Shown one piece after another: positions 23,301-35,585 of a DNA stretch of 64,000 nt. The notes under the pieces are model-generated. The model was given only the letters and a program-made list of their open reading frames with translations, was not told the origin of the DNA and did no database searches. Each line of letters opens with the position of its first letter. Positions within the stretch are counted from its first letter, which is position 1. A program made the position numbers and the translations under genes. This stretch comes from Gonapodya prolifera JEL478 (taxonomy: Eukaryota > Monoblepharomycota > Monoblepharidomycetes > Monoblepharidales > Gonapodyaceae): NCBI GenBank assembly GCA_001574975.1, contig KQ965732.1:1400814-1464813 (forward strand), read 5' to 3'.

Positions 23301-26300
23301 GAACTTCAGAACTTGTAAGTTGGGTTTCGAAAGGATTGTACTTCTTTGTCTTCGGGAATTTGAGCTCCCACGTATAGCGGATGTGCGAAGTGTTGCACAG
23401 TACAATGTACAAGCTGGGACCATCCGACGTACCGAGATTTGCTCGAGATTCAACCTTGCCAAAATCAAGCGAGACTTCGTTGAGTTTGTTGGGAATCGGA
23501 AAAACAAGTAATTCTGGGCGATGCTTCGCAATCACTTGAATGGAGGTAAATGTGTGATCTCGTTCCGAGATCCCGGTGGCAAATCCAATGGTAGTCAGAG
23601 TGTCACTGATATCAGAAGGTTGGTGATACACCATTTCCATCACGGCTTCAGATTTCGGGGTGAGTGTTTTTGTACTGGGCTCAACTGCGATATTAGGACT
23701 TCCAAAAAATGTAATCATAGAGGAGGACGAGTTCGAAGTGTTCGCCAATACTGTGTGTATCCTTTGCGACTTCCGAAGATATTCGTCGAGTTGCGCAAGC
23801 GCTCCTCCTTTGCTTTGAGGAGGAAGAAAAGTGATGACCTTTTTCTGAAAAACAACTTGGGGGGAAAATTCGCTTTTGTTCCCTGAGCTGAAAGACGAAA
23901 TGTCGAAATATTCTTCCAGCTCGGATCTGGTCGTCGGTAGTTCTTCGGTGACTCGACGAGCTTGACTCATCCATGATCGAATAAACTCAATTCCGTTTTT
24001 ATCTTTCAGAACTATCGATGGCGCAGTGTTGCTGCCGTCTTCAACTGGACGCAACCCTTCATTTGTGTCCCGCATATATGGTTCAATACATATGCCAAAC
24101 ATCCTGAGTGGTTTGTTCCCCAATCCCGCGGCAAAACTTCTGTTGTGTGGGGGTAGGATCTTAATATTGACGCAGCAGCCGGCGACACCGCGACGCAGAG
24201 CGGTGAAGGTGAAGGTCACTATCATCATTGAACAGCCTTGAATTTGGAATGGTGATGAGGGTTGATTTACCAGAGATGCTTTAAATGAACTTTGTCGGAC
24301 ATCTTCGCCCAGATTTGGAAGCCCAAGATCCTCGAAGGTGAAACTCAATGGATACTGGGAAACGTTGACCATGACGAGGTCCAACGTCTCCAATTCATCA
24401 ATTCGACATGGCCGGAAGAACACATTCTCCCAATATGGAAAAACAAGAGGAGATCCCACAAACGCTTTCACGTATATTTGCATCGCCTGAAAGTCGGGAC
24501 AAACCGCCTCAATACATGTATCCACTGTTCCCCGAACTCCGTGCTTTTCGTCCGTCAGAAGCTCAACTTCAACGGTCACGGCCATATGAGGAGCAATTTT
24601 GACGTGATTAGAACATCGTACACCAGGGTGGTGTGAGTAGAGACCAACGCCCATGGAGTTGTCTGATAAGTTGAGGAAAGTCACACAGCGCATTCTAGGA
24701 ACACCGATTGGGCATATCCCAAAGTCCAAAGTGTGCGCTTCCATCCTTGACACGTAGTCTGCAGTGCTTGAAATTATGTTTCGTAAAATAGCGCGGCCAA
24801 CATCGTCCAAGGCGACGTGCGGTTTTTCACTGAGATTTTCACCCCTACTGAGATTCTTCATCATATTGCAGCGCTCCAAAGTAAGAGCTGCTGCACCCGC
24901 AAGAGAGCTCGTGTCGTCTTCTGGATAAATGCCCAAAGGTATTCCTGCAATGCCCTCCAAAGTAACTCGTGTGACGTCGCCACCGGGTGCTTCAATCTTC
25001 AATTCTTCTTTGAAACGCCCCAAGTGATTTGGCTCAAATGTTACTAGAACTTGCCGAAGTTCGTTTGGCTGTAACCTGACATCTGATGCAGTAGTATGGA
25101 ATGCACGTTGTTTTGCACTTGAAGCTCTTCCATTACCTGGCGTCACAATACCCACTGACGTGTCGCCTTCAGGGAAAATTGTCACGGAAATGCTGATGCT
25201 AGCATTGCTGATGTTCTCAACATTTACGTGGCACTGTTTGCGTCGATCTGGCAGAACCCAACCGGCATTTACAAAGGGAGGGGAGACAACAACAAAAGAC
25301 TGCCGGGTTCCCAATAGCTGGCATGTTCCGTGTTTGTTGCCAAACTCATCCATCAATATCAATGTTCCTTCTACTCTGTCAGCCTTCAAGGTTTTGGGTG
25401 AAAAGGTCACGGGTATTTCAATCACGCCTTCACCCTGAAGCTGAAACCTTGATGTACTGCAAGAGAAAACATCAGATGGGCGCACCGTTACAAAAATATC
25501 GTGTTCATCATGGTCTCCACGACTTGTTCGATACCGTAGCACGGCAGTCTTCACCACAGGGTTCCTCACACTTTGGTACTCCAGAGTTCCAGTTTCAAGA
25601 TATACTCTGATGGGGATGTGCTTTGGAAGCAAATCGTGTGAGTCTCGGAGAAATCCAACAACATCTTGTGGCTCCTTCATCCATTCATCTGCTTCGTTTG
25701 AGAACGCGGAAAGAAGAGTTTCAGGGTCCATAAGATCTTCCTCTGCCTCTTCTGCGACAACTGACATCACTGCAGAGCCTTTTGGTCGACGAGTTTTCTT
25801 GACGCCCTGGGAGCTTCGTACTGATGGTATTATTGTTGTGAGTGAGGAAATGAACTCCTCAATAGTGAGAGGTAAATGATGACGACCATTATCCTCCCCT
25901 TCAAAGTTATGCGTGCTTACAAACTGGGTGTACCTTGCAACCGCTCCAGTGTCACCAATAGATGTGAGCTCGGCTGGCAGACCGTTTTCCTCTTCTTCAT
26001 TTCGTAATTTTTCAAAGCGGTCCAAGCTAGTGTTATTTCGAGTCATTGACGGAAGAAGCATTTTACCCTTTTGTTGAAGTAATGATGCAGCGTCATAATA
26101 TGGGATACCATCCATTGTGTAACCAGACGGTTGCGGTAGCAAATATCCTCGAGGTAAAAAGAACGGCTGACCGTTATTATCGTATCCTGCAAGCTGATTA
26201 CGAGTCGAATCCTTTGACCATTGAAGCTCGGTCGAGTAGAACCGGATCCCTGCTGTCGTCATGCCCGCAGGAATCGCCTTTATGGTCGCGGTTTTACCGT

Positions 26301-29300
26301 AAAATGGTTGTCCATCTGGAGTGTACCCAGCTGGAACAGCAGGGAGGTTGCTTCATTAGATGTGGAGTGCAAGGAAGGAGTTCAAAATTAGTTTCGGGGG
26401 AACGCGAGATCTTACTATGAGCTCACACTGGAGGAGAAAAATACGGATCACCGTTTATCGTGACTCCTGCCGGTAAAGGCGTGCCTTGCCCTAAGCTTGA
26501 CTGTGGTGTATTTAATAGATCCATCATTCCTGACGCCGGGTGTGCTGGGGTGGTCGTTGACACGACAGAGAGTGACGGCAAAACACTGATACTTGTAGAA
26601 AGAGTTGTCGACCCCGAGTTTGACGAAAGCTTGGAGGAACGCGTGCTTGAATCTGCTCGGACAATTAATTGAACATAACCCTTCCAAATCAACAAGAGCT
26701 CTGCACCAACCAACCATCATCATAATCGTTGTCCACGACTTCCAGGTTTACCACTGCCCAGTCAGATGCTCCACGACTGACAATATACATGGCAAAGACG
26801 GAACCAATGTCAAGGTCTCCCGAATCTGAATCGTCCTCTTCGCCGCGGCTCTGCCTAACCTTCACCGCAGCAACATCACGATCCACCGAAACAACGCGGG
26901 CTAGAACACGTTGGAGACGTGTACGACCAGGCTGGAGAATGTCAAAAACAACAGGTGCGTTTGATGGGAAGTCGGTGGTACGCAAGGGAACTTTTAACAG
27001 CCTAATTGGGTTGGTACGGGACGTTGAAATGCAATCCGAAATCCATCGCAATGATGAGAACCTACGGGTTTCTGCTGGGCCATAGCACGGGGTTTTTATC
27101 TGTCGTAAAGCCCTCAGGAACATCCTTCACCGTCTCCTCCTTCACTACCACATTGTTGCGTTCGCGAATCTCGACTTCTGCATGCCTCCCAACGGCTCGC
27201 CTCCCCGTCTGCACACCATATATTGCAGAGTGTCGGGCTGCTCCACGCTCCCATTTGTTCGGGTCGAAGCCCTGGAAGAATGAGGTGGAAAGGAACCCTA
27301 CGGGTACCTTTTTCGGGTCTCCGGCAAAGTCTTTCGGTGGCACACGGCTTGTTCCAGGTGGGACTCCTCTCTTATCTGCAGGAATCAACACTCGATCTGC
27401 CTCTGCTCCTGGCCCAATTGTGCCTGCCATAGATCTCGACCTCGCCTTCGAAAGTGCAGTGAGACTTGCACGCGAGTTCAAGGCGACGGACCCACGAGAG
27501 CGACGAATGGTCGCGTCCTTTGCAAGTGCTGGCTTCGATCCCACTCGGGAAAGTGGCGAGCTATCAGAAGGTTCTTCGACGTAGACAAACGGGCCCGGTG
27601 AATGACTGAAGCCGAACGGGATAGTGGGTATGTATCCCGCACACTCCTTATACTCGTAAAGGGACATTGGAACCCTTTGCGCGGCGACATAATTCTGGTC
27701 CTGATTGTAATAAAATCAGACATCTGTCCTAAAATGAAGCCCACCGTGAGCCTTGAAATGATTGTCAGAACCTACCACATACACCGGCGGAACAGACGTT
27801 GCATTGCTTGGTACTCCTGGAATACCCGGAACCGACCTTGTTATCCATATTTTGCTCTGCGCCTGAACAGGAAGGCGTAACACGACCCGAGGAGTGTTCA
27901 CTAGGGCCGAATCCGTGGTTGCAAAGAACCCGGGGAAACTTGGTACTGCCTGGAGCTCCGTGGACGTTCCTGGGGGACATAACATTCTCCGGAGAAGAAT
28001 TGAGCGCATTGTGGCAGTAGACTCTGCCTTTTTATATTTCTGAACAAAGCAAAACGTGATACAGCCACTCCACAAATTCGCTTGCATCGCCAACATGTCC
28101 ACCTACCTTGATCAACGCTTTCTCTTCTTCCTTCCATCCACCCCACGCATCCCTCCCCTTCCTTGCCGCTCTGCCCCCCTGGACCACAACTTCCACCCCT
28201 GCCATGACTCCTTCCAACCCTGACCCTGGAGCCCAGGTGGAAACGAACTGCACCGCTAAAGTTTGGAGGACAGGGTGCCTTGATCGCATCAGCGGTGCCA
28301 CAAAAGGTTTGAAGAGGGGATACACCACGGGAAGGAGTGCTTCTGTGGGCGGAAGCTGGAGACGAACGAGGTGCGATTGAAGGGATTGAAGGGATTGGGA
28401 GTATAAATCACCAGCTAGGTGTGGAAATGGCAATGAGGACGCTCACATCAATAACTAACACCTCCAGAAGCGCTTTGACCACCTGTTCCGCTCCCCCCGT
28501 GTCGACCTTCTTCACGTCCTCCGCCGATCCCGTCGGGCTCTTTCCCACAGCCACACTGGCCCTCCTAGCACCCTGTTTCGCCTCTTTAATCTGCACGTCC
28601 CCACGCTCAAACTCCCTGTATGTGACGTACAGCACGGCGTCGTCAACCTCAGAGAACCTGCCCGCCGATGATCGTACGCATTCCCCTATGGCGCGCAGTA
28701 GGACGGTTTTGAGTGTGCGGTTTGTCGAGAAGCGCGCCGCGCCTTCGTGGGAGTGGTCCCGCTCGTGATCTTGCATGGATATTAGGACGGAGGAGAGGTC
28801 GCGGAGGCCAGTGAGACCGAGGGGATGGAGCGGAGTTGGGAGGAGGAAGGAGGAGATGTGACCGACCAGGTGGGCGGCAAGGAGGCGGTTTGAAGGGTGG
28901 GTGTCGAGAAGGAGGAGTCGGAAGAGAACCGAAACAATACTCTGGGAAAGGCAACAAGTGTTCGAACAAGAGTTGCATGACACGGAGCTCCCCTCAACGA
29001 CCAGATAGCTCACCTCCCGGACACTGCCGCCTACTCCCCCACTTATAATCCCCACAGAGGCAGTCCGCACGGCGCACATGGCGATGTGCCGCGCTGCGGG
29101 CTCCTGCTGCCCAAGTCCTATCCGGAGAAGCCGCCACGCACGCTCCGTCAGGGACACGGGGGCGGAGGGAAAGAGAATTGATGGGTCGGATTCGTCGGAG
29201 AAGGTCGCAGGGAGGTTGTCGTCGGCTGGATTGGTTGGGTCCGAAGAAGTTGAACCCACGAGAACGGATGTGAGCCTGGGGGAGGACACAGACTCACCTG

Positions 29301-30182
29301 CGGCGCTAGCAATGCCCTCCCCGATTCTCAATAGCGCCCTTCCGATTCCGCCCTTTGGAACGTCGTCCAGTCTGAGGCCCTCCGGGTCCGCCTCCCACAA
29401 CGCTCTCCGCCCGCTCTGTCTGTGAATGGTTGGAAAGCCGACTTGGAACGGACCCGACTGGCGCATCCCAAGATGCTGCTCCGCCGCCGGCGCAAGATGG
29501 CTCTTGGAGTGCCGGACGACGAGGGCCCACAACGTTTCGACGGTTTTACGAAACGATTGTTGGGAGGACGGGTCCTGGTTGACGAGTTGTCGGAGGAATC
29601 CTTTGAGCTAGGTGGAAAAATAATCCAAGAGCGCAAGGACGGTGGGACACGAGCGGGGAAAAATTGTAAATGTAAAACGAAAGCGACGTTCATGCAACAC
29701 TCCAACCCACAATATTGTGCTTCAGCAGCGTCCACCTCCTCATATTCTTCGGCGACATATTCGCCCATTCCGGTGGCAGCTTCGTGTCCACTTTTCCCTG
29801 CGCCGCGCTCACGGATGCCAGCCAGTGACTGCCCTGGAACTTGTTCGCACGGAGTACCTGGTCGACAACGGTTTCCCATGTACGCGTCGAGAAACGGACG
29901 GACTCAGACGGTGGTGCAAGGGTAGGCTGCGTGGGGAGGTCGTGAGGGGATGGGAGGGGGGGGAGGGATGGGTCGATATCCGGGCTAATGTGGGACGCCG
30001 GGACTGTAAGGGGTGGAATTGAGTCCGGAGGGGACGAGCCAGCATCGGGCTGCGTTTCCATCGCGCGGAGTGTGTTCCAAAGAACGGAAGGCAGGGTGGA
30101 AAATCCCGAGGCAATCGATTGTTGAGAAGGACAGGGCACTCACGTCTTCCGTCAGGGGTGTCCACAGCACGAATTCAAACAT
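14400..30182 (-). CDS. Giant helical-repeat plus ASH/HYDIN-type domain protein, probably axonemal
   Basis: Best read as one gene of roughly 4,700-4,900 residues and some twenty introns. It opens at 30182 (MFEFVLWTPLTED), then intron 30143 to about 30051 leads to a Leu/Ala-rich helical region to ~28110 that looks ARM/HEAT-like. Two introns fuse this to the rest in phase 0: 28106-28040 (GTAGGT...GTTCAG) and 27775-27701 (GTAGGT...ATCAG). The remainder, ~27700 to 14400, is a string of beta domains with the ASH/MSP-like signature: LDFGICPIGVPRMRCVTF, IDFGIVGLNKTHSRNITI, LDFGVCVVGYRYDRTFEL, IDFGLIKKNQSALRTVLL, LDFGVVGLDQPEFRLVTL. Large open exons span ~26370-23086, 22691-20817 and 20764-18017. A last intron after EEEAKKM gives the tail ending DTRTKRI and TGA at 14402-14400. 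ASH arrays occur in HYDIN, CFAP47, CFAP65 and DLEC1; I cannot assign one. Alternative: two genes, 28032-30182 and 14400-28008. Confidence 0.7.
26095..26480 (-). repeat. Protein-level tandem repeats, P-x-G-Y-T-x-D-G-x-P-Y-Y type
   Basis: Within the giant gene, five short units follow one another: LPAGVTINGDPYFSP, VPAGYTPDGQPFYGK, IPAGMTTAGIRFYS, LAGYDNNGQPFFLPRGY and PSGYTMDGIPYYDAAS. An intron separates the first from the second. They lie just N-terminal to the first clear ASH domain and are not a repeat I can name. Confidence 0.7.
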
Positions 30183-30435
30183 TGTGAGAGCGTATGAAAT
30201 TATTTAAATTTTGAGAACGATTAGACGCTGCATTGTATGAGAAGAAACATTGGATCTTTTGATCGCAGGACACGCAACGGGAACGCGCGCGGCGCCAGGA
30301 TGATGAAGGCGATGATCCGGACGTCACAATGTGAATGACGGGGGAAAGGGGGGGAAAGTGGAGTCAGACCACTGACATGAGTGGAGGGAAGCTGGCCTAA
30401 GCAATATATTGCACACACGAATGGCAGCACCTCAG

Positions 30436-31660
30436 AGCGCGCAAGTGTCAGAGTTCTGGGAGGTGGACGCACGGGAAGTGCGATGGACGGAGAAAAAACT
30501 TGGATGAGGGGCGTACGGAGCAGTCCATCGAGGCACCTGGCGGGGGATCGAAGTTGCCTTGAAACGAGTTTCACTGGACGAATCGCGCCTGCAAATCGGA
30601 CGCGCTCGCAATGCTGCGATCTCTGCGGAATCGTCCGAAGCTGCATTTGCGGAAAACGCCCCCCCTCCGGACCAGCCAATGCTACAACTGTTGCGGGGAA
30701 ACAACCGGGCTACGCTACGCGTACATTCTTGACGGCAGAAAGCAGCGAGGGAGAAGAAACAGGCTATACTAAGAAGGTTAGCGGGCTGATCTCTTCTGTT
30801 CGACAAGTCGGGACGGTTTTCGATGGAATCCATTTTCCTACAGGACTTCGACGGAGAGCCTTCGTTTGGTCAACGATGACTTCTCCTTTCGTTCTGCCAC
30901 TCTACGGTGTTGGTTTCGATAACAAGGGCGTTCCATTTTTCGTTTGTCCCATTATGGAGGGTGGTAGAGTCGACCATTACTTTGAACGTAGAAAGGAGCA
31001 ACTGCATGGCCAAACAACTGAACTTGATAGGGAGTGCATCGGCCTTGTGAGATCTTGTCGCATTAAATGTTGGGGCCGTACCTCATGCATGATTTGCGCT
31101 TCAGCTTTATGACATTGCTCGGGGCATGCTTTACCTGCACGAAGTTGCAGGTGTCATCCACACCGACCTGAAACCAGGCAATGCGCTAGTCACACGAGAT
31201 GGTCGAGGACTTGTCACCGATTTTGGCTTCCCGCTCTCACGACCGGAGATAGCACTATCCCGTTGCCTGGTACATTGTGGTACCTCCCTCCGGAGCGTCT
31301 TGGCTACTTTCTCGGGATTGAAGCGCAAGCAGCAGTATCTCAAAGGCAGGAGATGTTTAAGCTTTTGCGGTTATGATCTGGGTGGTGGGTGATCCTAACG
31401 ACATGGTAGTCTCAAAGCAAGATCTCATTTGACGCTTTCATTACAAAAGCTTTGGTCGATGAACGATTTGCCATTAGGGGAGCAAGACGATGACACAGTG
31501 CATGAAATCATGAGCGAGGTCCTTGCAGGCCTCAGACCAAAAATCCCGAACGAGATGCCACACCACTTGCGGAGTTGATGGTCAAGTGTTGGTCAGCAGA
31601 TCCAGCTGACCGACCAAACTTCACGAAGATTGTTACTGAGTTCGAACGCTCTTGGTAATG
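30436..31660 (+). pseudogene. Decayed protein kinase domain (TKL-like)
   Basis: Kinase motifs appear in order but in broken frames. A glycine loop (LG-stop-GAYGAVHRGTWRGIEVALKRV) has TGA at 30505-30507 where an acidic residue is usual. A hinge-like segment reads GVPFFVCPIMEGG, the catalytic loop reads HTDLKPGN and the metal-binding segment reads VTDFGFPLS. The intron between DRECIGL and LYDIARGML is intact (about 31049-31104, GTGAGA...CTTCAG). Downstream, the activation-loop/APE region (GTLWYLPPERLGYF) lies in another frame and further stops interrupt AFAVMIWVVGDPND; the end LMVKCWSADPADRPNFTKI is recognisable. At least four disruptions make it inactive. Catalytic HRD is HTD, so even the parent may have been unusual. 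Sel1 repeats and LRRs follow on the same strand, suggesting one original receptor-like gene. Confidence 0.75.
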
Positions 31661-31854
31661 CACGGTGAAATTATCTGTTCCATCATCCGAATCTGATCAA
31701 AGTTTAAAATGGTAGGCCAGATCTGCCACATGTCCGGCCTGCCCCATCCAACGTCACTATTTTGGACTTCACGGGGGGGCAATTCTTTCGCTGATGCCGA
31801 GGCTGCGCTATTGCAAGCCCAGAATGCTCGCAGTGATGGAACACAGTCCTGACA

Positions 31855-32640
31855 TTGCAATGGTACAAGCGTGCAGCAGAACTTGGCCACCTACAGTCTC
31901 AGTATGAGTTTGATGAGTGGTGTCGAATAGGACTTGGTTTGCACCATCGCGACGTGGACCTTGCTTCTGAATGGTACCGCAGCGCTGCAGATAAAATGCA
32001 CCCAGACTTTCAGTGTGCTTTGGCTGACTTCTTTCTTCATGGTGTCGGACATTGCAGAAAAGATTTTTCGCAAGCTCTCGCGCTCTATCGTAGCTCAGCA
32101 GCTCAAGGTCATGCTGTTGCTCACACACGACTAGGATTTATGCTGCTACATCGGTATGGGTCAAATGGGACCACCACGAGGCAATCCAATGGCTCCAGGC
32201 TGCAGCAGATCAAAATTATTTACCGGCCAAAATTTTTCTCGCAGAGTGCTACTTGCAAGGATTGGGCGTGGAAGAAAGCCCGAACAAAGCAATAATGTAT
32301 CTTTCTGATATGGCTGAAGGAGGTGATTCAAATGCCCAGTTCAACGTGGGGATAGCACTGGAGTCGCAGAAGGATTTTGATGGTGCAAAGCGGTGGTATG
32401 AAAAAACTTTGGCGCAGGGTCATGCAGGTGCCATGGTGAATCTAGGTGATCTCTTTTATCATGGGTTGTTGGAAGAGTTCCCCCGAGACAGAAAGATTGC
32501 TGTGGCGTGGTATCAACAAGCCAGTGATCAAGGCCACCCTGGCGCTTGTGAACGACTGGGATATTGCTACTTTAATGGTGTCGGTGTGAGGAGCGACTCT
32601 CGTCTGGCGTATGTTATGTCCCGGAGTGGGAACAGATCCT
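31855..32640 (+). pseudogene. Sel1-like repeats, broken by a frameshift
   Basis: About six Sel1/TPR-like units are visible, for example QWYKRAAELGHLQSQYEF, SEWYRSAADKMHPDFQCALA, ALYRSSAAQGHAVAHTRLGF, QWLQAAADQNYLPAKIFLAE, RWYEKTLAQGHAGAMVNLGD and AWYQQASDQGHPGACERLGY. The frame changes once near 32155; both parts are otherwise open and strongly Sel1-like. Sel1 repeats form helical protein-protein scaffolds. They follow a decayed kinase and precede LRR units, an arrangement consistent with a kinase-Sel1-LRR sensor. Intact stretches on both sides of the break suggest recent decay. Confidence 0.75.
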
Positions 32641-35230
32641 AGAGCTGTTCCCGATGGGCTTATAAAACAGTTTATCCTCAAAAATCCGGGGCTCCGGCAC
32701 AGGTCACGGGTTCCTCTTTACCTCCGAACTGTTTTTGAGCGCATTTGGAATGGAACTGCTAAGGTAGAAGTTGATCTGCGGGGAAAGTTTGTACCGTCAG
32801 ACGCCGCGTGGGGTTTGATGCAGACAGGTCGAATGACCAAATTGACACTATCAGGTATGCTCCATTTTTGGTACCACGTTTCTGAGGAGGCTATAGATAA
32901 ACCTACAACCGCTGCAAAACTGTATGTGGAATAGAGAATGGTTTAGACGTTAAAAGGGGCATTGCCCTTGCTGACGGACTCCAAAAGAATCCTTCACTCG
33001 TGAAACTTGTTCTCCAAAGTAACAGTACTCACTCAAGCATGCTTTGTTTTATTGCTGTCCATTATCTGACGTTATTGGTGCTGTACGCTGGCTTTATTTC
33101 TACCAATATTCTACAGCTAACAAGATTGGTGATCAAGGTGCTCTTGCTTTAGCAAATGTACTCCAAGGTCGCACCAACTTACGCGAATTGAACCTTCAGT
33201 GTGAGATTTGATCGTTTGCACGGATTGGACCCTCCTCTCCTCACCATCCTACTACGTTCACAAGGGAACTTGATTGGTGCCGAGAGTGGTTCCGTACTCT
33301 CTGAAAGCATCAGTGGCCTGATTCACCTTCAGTTGCTGGACCTCTCTGGTGAGCCATTTTGGTGCCAAAGGGGACTCCAGACTCTGCCCCCCTTTTACAA
33401 CAACTAACGTCCTTTTTTGACTGAACCCGATCTAAACTTTCTCCCCAAATAACCTCTTATTGTGCCCCTCTGTGTCGAACCCAAACCTCTCCTCCCACAC
33501 TTGCTATTTTGTCGTTGTACGTCTCAAGGTAACCAGATTGGATTGAGAGGTTTCCGTGCACTTGCTAAGGCACTTCAGAGTCTCACCAGATTGAAATATC
33601 TGAAATTGACTTGTAAGTTTAGCCAAAACCTTCTGATTTACCTTACCTATTATCATGCGTTGAATTCCGATCTTAATGTTCTCTACAAGGGACCGCTATT
33701 GGAGAGGAATTTCTGCACTAGCCGAAGTGTTACCTGTGCTTTTGGACCTGCAAACATTGTATCTGTGGGGTGCGTTCTAAGCAACAATACATCATACCCA
33801 ATACTTGTGCCATAGTAGGATGTACCTCAAATTGGCATTTATCTCTTTGTTTTTGCCTTCTTGTTCCGGTTTCCCCTCACTCATCATTTTCAAGACAATT
33901 CAATCGGTGAAAGTGGTGCACGCGCACTTGGCAAGGCCCTTTGCAGCTTAACTGGACTCCGGTCATTTGATCTCAAGAGTGAGTTTTATGTCGTTAGCGT
34001 CACCTCGATGCCTTTGCTTTTGCCTAGAGGGCTATCTTGAATCAATCGTAAGATGATATCTGACCGATTTTAACCCCTTGGCTATTGGCCTGCCATCCCA
34101 TTGCTTTCTATCAAGTAAATGCGATTGGTGCTGGCGGTGCGTCTGCCATTGCAGAAGCTCTCCGAACCACACAAAACTAGAATTTCTCCATGTATATGGT
34201 GAGTCTTGTGCCACTACGTTTGCGAACTTCAAGCTCCCATTGTCGAATCACACCTTGCCACACCTCACCCTTTTATGCGCGTGCTGTTTGCCACGCCTCA
34301 CACTTTTACATTCTTGCATTCGTATTTGCCTCAAACTTGGAAATCAGATCGGTGATGATGGCACTTGCGCTCTTGATGTGGCTTCTAAGACTCTCAACAA
34401 TCTGAAAGAACTCTCAATTGGCAGTGAGTATGGAATTCAAAGAAGGGGTGATCATTAGACTCCCATTAATATAATCTCCTGTCCTTTCAATGCATCTTGA
34501 ACTAGCCAACTTGATTGGTGATACGGGTGCTCACGCACTTGCACAAGCATTCCAGGAGAAAATTAGTCTTCAAACCCTGTCCTATGATAGTGCGTTAAAA
34601 TTGATTTGTTCTTCAACAACCTTTACCTTTTATCAAGTTCTGCATGCTGACACACTCATTGATATGTTCAAGATAACGCTGGGGCTTTCACACTTGCAGA
34701 GGGACTTACGCATCTGTCTGGTTTAGAGTCGCTGGATTTGCAAGGTAAGATTATGGTGTATGACGGCTTTGGGACATTTAGAAACCATTCCTCATCCTGA
34801 CTGTTATGACAATTGAGACTGCTCCATAGGTTCCGAGGGTGCTTTGCCGCTAGCAAGTGCACTAAAAACTATTAAAAGCTTGCGCAAGGTGTACTTAGCC
34901 GGTGAGTTTTAATGATCAACGTTCGGAATGGTTTGTTTTCTGAAACCTGTCCTCGACTGCAATTGGCCTGTTGGCTGGACTGACCACGTTGTAACCTCAA
35001 CCCATCATCTTCTGATTTTTTATCCTTTACGCTCTCAAGGGAATTCGATTTATAACGACGCAGAGAGGCAGATACGTGAAGTCCTCAAGAACGTTGAAGT
35101 ATTTGTTTGATTTATTGGGCAGGAAGCATCTGTGGTATCTATGAGAATTCTTCCATTCTGTCACTTCTCTTTAAATGCGATTGGATCTCAACATAGGGGA
35201 AGAAAGTGGTAGCGCTCTTGGTGACGTCAC
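32640..35230 (+). pseudogene. Ribonuclease-inhibitor-type LRR array, about one repeat per exon, partly decayed
   Basis: At least ten LRR units of ~28 residues are seen, mostly one per short exon split by 60-180-base introns: NGLDVKRGIALADGLQ (32.95 kb), ANKIGDQGALALANVLQ (33117), GNLIGAESGSVLSESI (33264), GNQIGLRGFRALAKALQ (33529), DNSIGESGARALGKALC (33.9 kb), NAIGAGGASAIAEALR (34.1 kb), GNQIGDDGTCALDVA (34.35 kb), ANLIGDTGAHALAQAFQ (34.5 kb), a shortened DNAGAFTLAEGLTHLSG (34.67 kb), GSEGALPLASALKTIKS (34.83 kb) and GNSIYNDAERQIREVL (35.04 kb). Units near 33.69 and 34.18 kb need a one-base shift to read through, and a remnant (LNIGEESGSALG) lies at 35.19 kb. Exon-per-repeat LRRs with phase-1 joins are typical of NLR-like and RNI-like receptors. 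It is probably the ligand-binding end of the decayed kinase-Sel1 gene. Confidence 0.75.
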
Positions 35231-35585
35231 CACATGTCACTGTTGCACTTTAAATTGATTTTTAAAATTATTGCGAGCCCGTAGTTCACAAGGAGCGAAG
35301 CGGATTGTGGACGGAGGTGCGAACCTAAAAGTTTGCGATCCTGAGGTTGAGCTCCAGCATACAAGTGTCCCTCGCTATTCCTGTTTCTGTACGCCTTTGG
35401 TGTGTAATTTTTACACTTCTAGATCTCTTATTGACAAATAAATCACAATAGATTACTTAAAAATGCGATTAAAGATAACTTCGGGGCAGGCAAACGAGGG
35501 ATCAAAATCAAACGTTCTTGTCCGACCCCAAAACCGTGTTCGAGTTCCCTGACTCCGCCTCTAGAACCGCGGACTGAGACACTGC

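Noticed and set aside
14400-27667. Naming the giant gene HYDIN, CFAP47, CFAP65 or DLEC1
   Set aside because: ASH arrays are shared by several families and no family-specific domain order could be confirmed without alignment.
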